This document shows positions 60,741 through 64,000 of a stretch of DNA of 64,000 nt, in pieces. Every line of letters starts with the position of its first letter. The stretch's first letter is position 1. The stretch comes from an uncultured Lachnospiraceae bacterium. Its GTDB lineage: Bacteria; Bacillota; Clostridia; Lachnospirales; Lachnospiraceae. The stretch spans positions 44,721 to 108,720 of the forward strand of contig CAQGLR010000008.1 in assembly GCA_948794795.1 (NCBI GenBank), written 5' to 3'. The position numbers and the translations under genes were made by a program. The notes beneath the pieces were generated by a model. That model did not search any database, was not told where the DNA came from, and saw only the letters and a program-made list of their open reading frames with translations.

Positions 60741-60770
60741 ATTATAACACTTTTTATATGCATGTGTAAA
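60741..60770 (-). promoter_or_regulatory. Promoter of the DUF5717-DUF5716 operon
   Basis: TTTACA (60765-60770), an 18-base spacer and perfect TATAAT (60741-60746) on the minus strand, 44 bases before the start of translation. No second promoter is evident within the four-gene run. Confidence 0.6.
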
Positions 60771-60892
60771 GCATTGTACCACAGACTGGAATGAAACATC
60801 ATTTTTCTTGTTTATTATTTAGCTTGTTACCAATATAAACAGCAATTCCAGCACTGGATTTATACATTTTACAAAAACCATACAAAATATAG

Positions 60893-60921
60893 TTGCTTTG
60901 GTTACAGCTTAAGTGTAATAT
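60893..60921 (+). promoter_or_regulatory. Possible promoter of the CobD-like gene
   Basis: TTGCTT (60893-60898), a 17-base spacer and TAATAT (60916-60921) on the plus strand, about 50 bases before the start. No cobalamin riboswitch can be seen in the short leader. Confidence 0.4.
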
Positions 60922-60971
60922 AGGCTATAGGCAGCAGGTTTCCTATAAACAGAAAGAGAGGTCTTGTTATT

Positions 60972-62069
60972 TTGATAGAACACAAAGAACATTTTCATGG
61001 AAGCGACTTAGAAAAAATAGAAATGGCATATGGTATTAAAAAGGAAGATATTACCAGCTTCTCCGCTAATGTCAACCCACTTGGTATTTCATATAAGTTA
61101 AAAAATGAATTAGCTTCACATATTGATGCCATTACTTCTTATCCAGACAGGGAATATACTTCCCTCCGCAAATGTATTGCAGAGTATGCAAATGCTGACT
61201 ATAAAAACATAATTGTTGGCAATGGCTCTACAGAACTTATTTCACTTGTTATACAGATTTTAAAACCTTCCAAGGCTCTTATAGCAGGTCCTGCATACTC
61301 TGAATATGAACATGAAGTTTCACTTTATAATGGCAGGTCCCACTATTTCAGGCTTCAGGAATATGAGGATTTTAATTTGAATTTTGAAGCACTTAAAAAA
61401 GCTCTTACGTCTAAAATTGATTTACTTATATTATGCAACCCTAACAATCCAACTTCTTCACAGATTAACAGGGACATTATGCGCAAAATACTTGATACAT
61501 GCAAAGAAAAAGGTATTTTTGTAATGGTTGATGAAACTTATGTAGAATTTTCAGAAGATTATAAGAATATAACTTCAATCCCACTTACTGAATATTATAA
61601 TAATATTATAATACTACGTGGTATTTCAAAGTTCTTTGCTGCTCCTGGGCTAAGGCTCGGATATGCGGTATGCAGTAACCGGCAGCTGCTTAAAGAAATA
61701 GACAGCCACAAGAATCCATGGACAATAAATTCGCTTGCTGCTATTGCAGGTGAAATAATGTTTAATGATAAAGAGTATATTAACGAAACAACAGACCTTA
61801 TTTCTTCTGAAAGAAAACGTATATGCAAAATTCTTGAATCAACACCTGGAATAAAGTTTTACAAACCTAATGCCAACTTTATTCTGCTGCGTATATTAAA
61901 TGACAATATTACTTCAGAAGATTTATTTGAAGCAGCAATTAAAAAAGGACTTATGATAAGGGATTGCTCTACTTTCCCATTTCTTGACAATAAATATATC
62001 AGGTTCTGTTTTATGAAACCAGAAGATAATGATGCACTTCTTAATGTGATTCTTAATAAGATTAAATAA
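60972..62069 (+). CDS. PLP-dependent aminotransferase, CobD/HisC-like
   Basis: 365 residues of fold type I. The opening HFHGSDLEKIEMAYGIKKEDITSFSANVNPLG follows the CobD (threonine-phosphate decarboxylase) pattern more than HisC. Later motifs are CNPNNPTSSQ, VDETYVEFSED and the PLP lysine in RGISKFFAAPGLRLGY. CobD makes the aminopropanol arm of cobalamin; HisC makes histidinol phosphate. No other cob or his gene is in the window, so the substrate is open. The start is TTG at 60972; AGAGAGGT lies upstream and no ATG suits. Confidence 0.8.
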   Translation: MIEHKEHFHGSDLEKIEMAYGIKKEDITSFSANVNPLGISYKLKNELASHIDAITSYPDREYTSLRKCIAEYANADYKNIIVGNGSTELISLVIQILKPSKALIAGPAYSEYEHEVSLYNGRSHYFRLQEYEDFNLNFEALKKALTSKIDLLILCNPNNPTSSQINRDIMRKILDTCKEKGIFVMVDETYVEFSEDYKNITSIPLTEYYNNIIILRGISKFFAAPGLRLGYAVCSNRQLLKEIDSHKNPWTINSLAAIAGEIMFNDKEYINETTDLISSERKRICKILESTPGIKFYKPNANFILLRILNDNITSEDLFEAAIKKGLMIRDCSTFPFLDNKYIRFCFMKPEDNDALLNVILNKIK

Positions 62070-62247
62070 CTGGCTATTCCTATGGTGTATTTGAAGATTG
62101 CACAAATTTACTGGCTATGGCAATTTTCACTTTACTTGAAAATAATGTGACCGCAATTCCAATAGCTTTAAACAATGGGTAGTCCACAATATTAAGAAGC
62201 AGGATAAGTATTTACTTACCTGCTTCTTAATAACTCCAAGATAATAA

Positions 62248-63009
62248 CTATTTGTTAATAATACAGATTTCACATTCATTATCACTATTAGAAATTATAA
62301 ACAATTCTTTTGCCACATCATCATAACCACATACTAATTCCCTTTCATCCCATGAAAGCTGTCTTTTTGCCTGTTGCATATCTATTCCCATTGTATTAAT
62401 TCTTCTAACAGCTTTATCTCCTTCATACAATTTGTAATTCCATCCATTTTCTATAAGAACTTTTTCCGCTGTATCATATTCTATTCCTAAAATTACATAA
62501 CATATCTGCATCATAAGAAAATCCGTAAGTGTATCAGAGCACAATTCCCACCCTGCTGGCTCATTATCCTCAAAAAGCAGATATAAAGGTGGGTCTTCTT
62601 TATCCATATCGTCTTTACATATACCATATGTTACAACACCTGTACCATAACCAGACCCTGTAATAAGATAATCTTTAGTGTATTTATACCAGTCCTCCTT
62701 TGGAATCTTAGAATAAATATAATAATCATCTTCCTCACACCATTCAGGGTCTTCATCCCATTCTTCCCTACGCTCTTCTATTATTGTTTTAATTTCTTCA
62801 TATAAGAACCCAGGACTTCCACTAACTTTTAAATCACAAGTTGAAAGCATTGGGCACTCATATGCTATGCGTAAAAAACTGCTAAGAGAAGCCGGCATCT
62901 TAATATTATACTCACGTTCAAATTGATTAATCATTGTATCCCCAGATGGTTTATTATAGCCAAGAATTCTAAGAACCTGGTCTGCTGTTAAATCATAGTT
63001 TACTGGCAT
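62248..63009 (-). CDS. SUKH (SMI1/KNR4-like) family protein, copy 2
   Basis: 253 acidic residues. QFEREYNIKMPASLSSFLRIAYECPMLST is the SUKH-type start; the middle GICKDDMDKEDPPLYLLFEDNEP and ENGWNYKLYEGD mirror copy 1 at 23646-24431, with similar length. It follows the Rpn-type nuclease gene by 33 bases on the same strand, so the two may be transcribed together. Immunity against a toxin is the usual reading of the family, unproven here. Confidence 0.7.
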   Translation of the reverse strand: MPVNYDLTADQVLRILGYNKPSGDTMINQFEREYNIKMPASLSSFLRIAYECPMLSTCDLKVSGSPGFLYEEIKTIIEERREEWDEDPEWCEEDDYYIYSKIPKEDWYKYTKDYLITGSGYGTGVVTYGICKDDMDKEDPPLYLLFEDNEPAGWELCSDTLTDFLMMQICYVILGIEYDTAEKVLIENGWNYKLYEGDKAVRRINTMGIDMQQAKRQLSWDERELVCGYDDVAKELFIISNSDNECEICIINK

Positions 63010-63042
63010 ATAATTTTCTCCTTATAAAACTAAATTGTATAT

Positions 63043-63996
63043 TTAACCCTTATTCCAATTATCTATAATATCTTTAATCTCGCTCTTATCCTTATTAGTA
63101 ATATCTGCTATCTCTGGTATAGAAAAACCTTTATGGTTCATTTGTATTATTACAGTTCTTATTCCTTCTTCTATCCCTTTTTCTATCCCTTTTTCTATTC
63201 CTTCTTCTATCCCTTGGTTCCTTATTCTTTTTGCCTCATAATCAAGTACCTGCCCTACCATAATCTTCTTCACCCCTTCCCTTACTTTACTGTATTTAGC
63301 TGCTATATGCTCTGCTACCTTGCTGGACATATCCATTAATGTACACTTTGTATATTCATTTATAAACCCTTTATCTTTTAATTCCTCTAGTTTTATCTTT
63401 ATTTTCTGGTATTCTCTTTCCAGGTTATTAAATTTCTCTTCATCTGACTCATATTCTTCCAGTTTCCGCTCATGGTTAAAGATATAAAATGGCAAAAGGA
63501 AAAGCAGGTCTTTCTCAAAAAGTTCTTCCCAGCTGTATGACTTCATCTTCACTACCCTGGTATCATACTCCACTGTCCCTCCTGGTGTATTTATCCTTGT
63601 CCTCATTTTATCTCCAATGGACTTGCCTGCCCTGAGTTCCAGTACTGCTGAATTAGGGAAATCCAATACAAGCACACCCTCCTCTATCTTTCCACCATCA
63701 AGTGCTATCTGGGCATCATATTCAAAAAACCTGGCAAGTATACTTCTGTCTGTACCACTTTCACATTCCCAGTGGTATTTCTTTTTCTCTTCTGCTGATA
63801 CCTCAAAAAATGTATCTGTTATTCTCTTGTCCTCTTTTCCATCTTTCTGGTTAAGGAAATGCTCATTCTGCAAAAATGTTATTTCTTCTGTACCTTTATA
63901 GTGTTCCCCAAAAGCTTCATTTAACAACGGCAGCACAAGCCTGCTGCAGTCATTCAGCAGTGTCCTGAATACATCATCATAAGGTGTATTTGCCAT
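63043..63996 (-). CDS. Rpn-family (PD-(D/E)XK) recombination-promoting nuclease / putative transposase
   Basis: 317 residues, whole gene, with ATG just inside the right edge. MANTPYDDVFRTLLNDCSRLVLPLLNEAFGE opens it, and DTFFEVSAEEKKKYHWECESGTDRSILARFFEYD carries the E-x-Q/E-type nuclease core, as in Rpn/YhgA-like proteins. The C-terminal helix holds GIEEGIEKGIEKGIEEGI, encoded by four 12-base repeats (63164-63211), a common variable feature of the family. E. coli Rpn proteins raise RecA-independent gene transfer; recent work links them to phage defence. No inverted repeats bound it. Confidence 0.85.
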   Translation of the reverse strand: MANTPYDDVFRTLLNDCSRLVLPLLNEAFGEHYKGTEEITFLQNEHFLNQKDGKEDKRITDTFFEVSAEEKKKYHWECESGTDRSILARFFEYDAQIALDGGKIEEGVLVLDFPNSAVLELRAGKSIGDKMRTRINTPGGTVEYDTRVVKMKSYSWEELFEKDLLFLLPFYIFNHERKLEEYESDEEKFNNLEREYQKIKIKLEELKDKGFINEYTKCTLMDMSSKVAEHIAAKYSKVREGVKKIMVGQVLDYEAKRIRNQGIEEGIEKGIEKGIEEGIRTVIIQMNHKGFSIPEIADITNKDKSEIKDIIDNWNKG

Positions 63997-64000
63997 TCTG

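Noticed and set aside
62086..62150. Possible worn copy of the palindromic element after the CobD-like gene
   Set aside because: Only scattered matches (GTATTTGAAGATTGCACAAA, TGGCAATTTTCAC); too diverged to claim.
63043..63996. Rpn-family gene as source of the MITEs' transposase
   Set aside because: It has no flanking inverted repeats like the element ends, and the family is nuclease-like rather than a DDE transposase; no link can be shown.
1..64000. CRISPR arrays, tRNA and rRNA genes, prophage
   Set aside because: No regular spaced repeats, cloverleaf sequences, rRNA motifs or phage structural genes were found on either strand.

Overview
The window looks like a chromosomal segment of an AT-rich, spore-forming, anaerobic Firmicute, most likely a Lachnospiraceae (Clostridium cluster XIVa) species. 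I infer this from strong AGGAGG ribosome sites, sporulation genes in the Bacillus/Clostridium order (rqcP-yabP-yabQ-divIC-spoIIE and spoIIAA-spoIIAB-sigF-spoVAA-spoVAB-spoVAC), 2-oxoacid:ferredoxin oxidoreductase subunits, and DUF5716/DUF5717 proteins, which I know mainly from Lachnospiraceae. Most genes lie on the minus strand.

Layout. 1-2.7 kb: hup, rqcP, yabP, yabQ, divIC, spoIIE (cut by the window edge). 2.9-5.8 kb: alpha, delta and gamma subunits of a ferredoxin oxidoreductase, with no beta gene and with a nested repeat array between gamma and delta. 6.2-8.1 kb (+): a BlaI/BlaR1 pair; BlaR1 ends in an NlpC/P60-like domain lacking its catalytic Cys. 8.4-16.7 kb: GNAT, a VanY-like carboxypeptidase, a two-component system with an unknown membrane protein, and a heterodimeric ABC exporter. 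16.8-25.6 kb: accessory region with a type III toxin-antitoxin (ToxN/AbiQ family), HTH regulators, two SPL-like radical SAM proteins, a ClbS/DfsB protein, a pair of RlaP-like nucleotidyltransferases, a SUKH (SMI1/KNR4-like) protein and a DUF362 protein. 25.8-35.5 kb: chemoreceptor, S66 LD-carboxypeptidase, ECF sigma/anti-sigma pair, endonuclease IV, histidine phosphatase, XRE regulators and an orphan GHKL/LytTR pair. 35.7-46.8 kb: forespore operon, zinc-ribbon/TPR protein, DUF342 protein, valS, and infC-rpmI-rplT with a typical attenuated leader and an ATT start codon. 47.5-53 kb: a BspA-like surface protein and two unknown membrane proteins. 53.6-60.7 kb: a four-gene operon of a very large beta-sandwich/helical-repeat protein (DUF5717), an actin/Hsp70-like ATPase (DUF5716), a TPR protein and a membrane coiled-coil protein. 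61-64 kb: a CobD-like aminotransferase, a second SUKH protein and an Rpn-family nuclease.

Two things stand out. First, the 53.6-60.7 kb operon has the parts of a membrane-linked ATPase machine of unknown function. Second, a non-coding palindromic element of about 312 bp (24-bp terminal inverted repeats, 8-bp target duplication) occurs at least four times. At three of these loci it sits inside a broken copy of itself at the same internal position, and at one locus it carries a further, unrelated 119-bp inverted-repeat element with its own perfect 7-bp target duplication. No transposase is present to move them, so they behave like MITEs. All assignments are from reading the sequence; no database search was possible.
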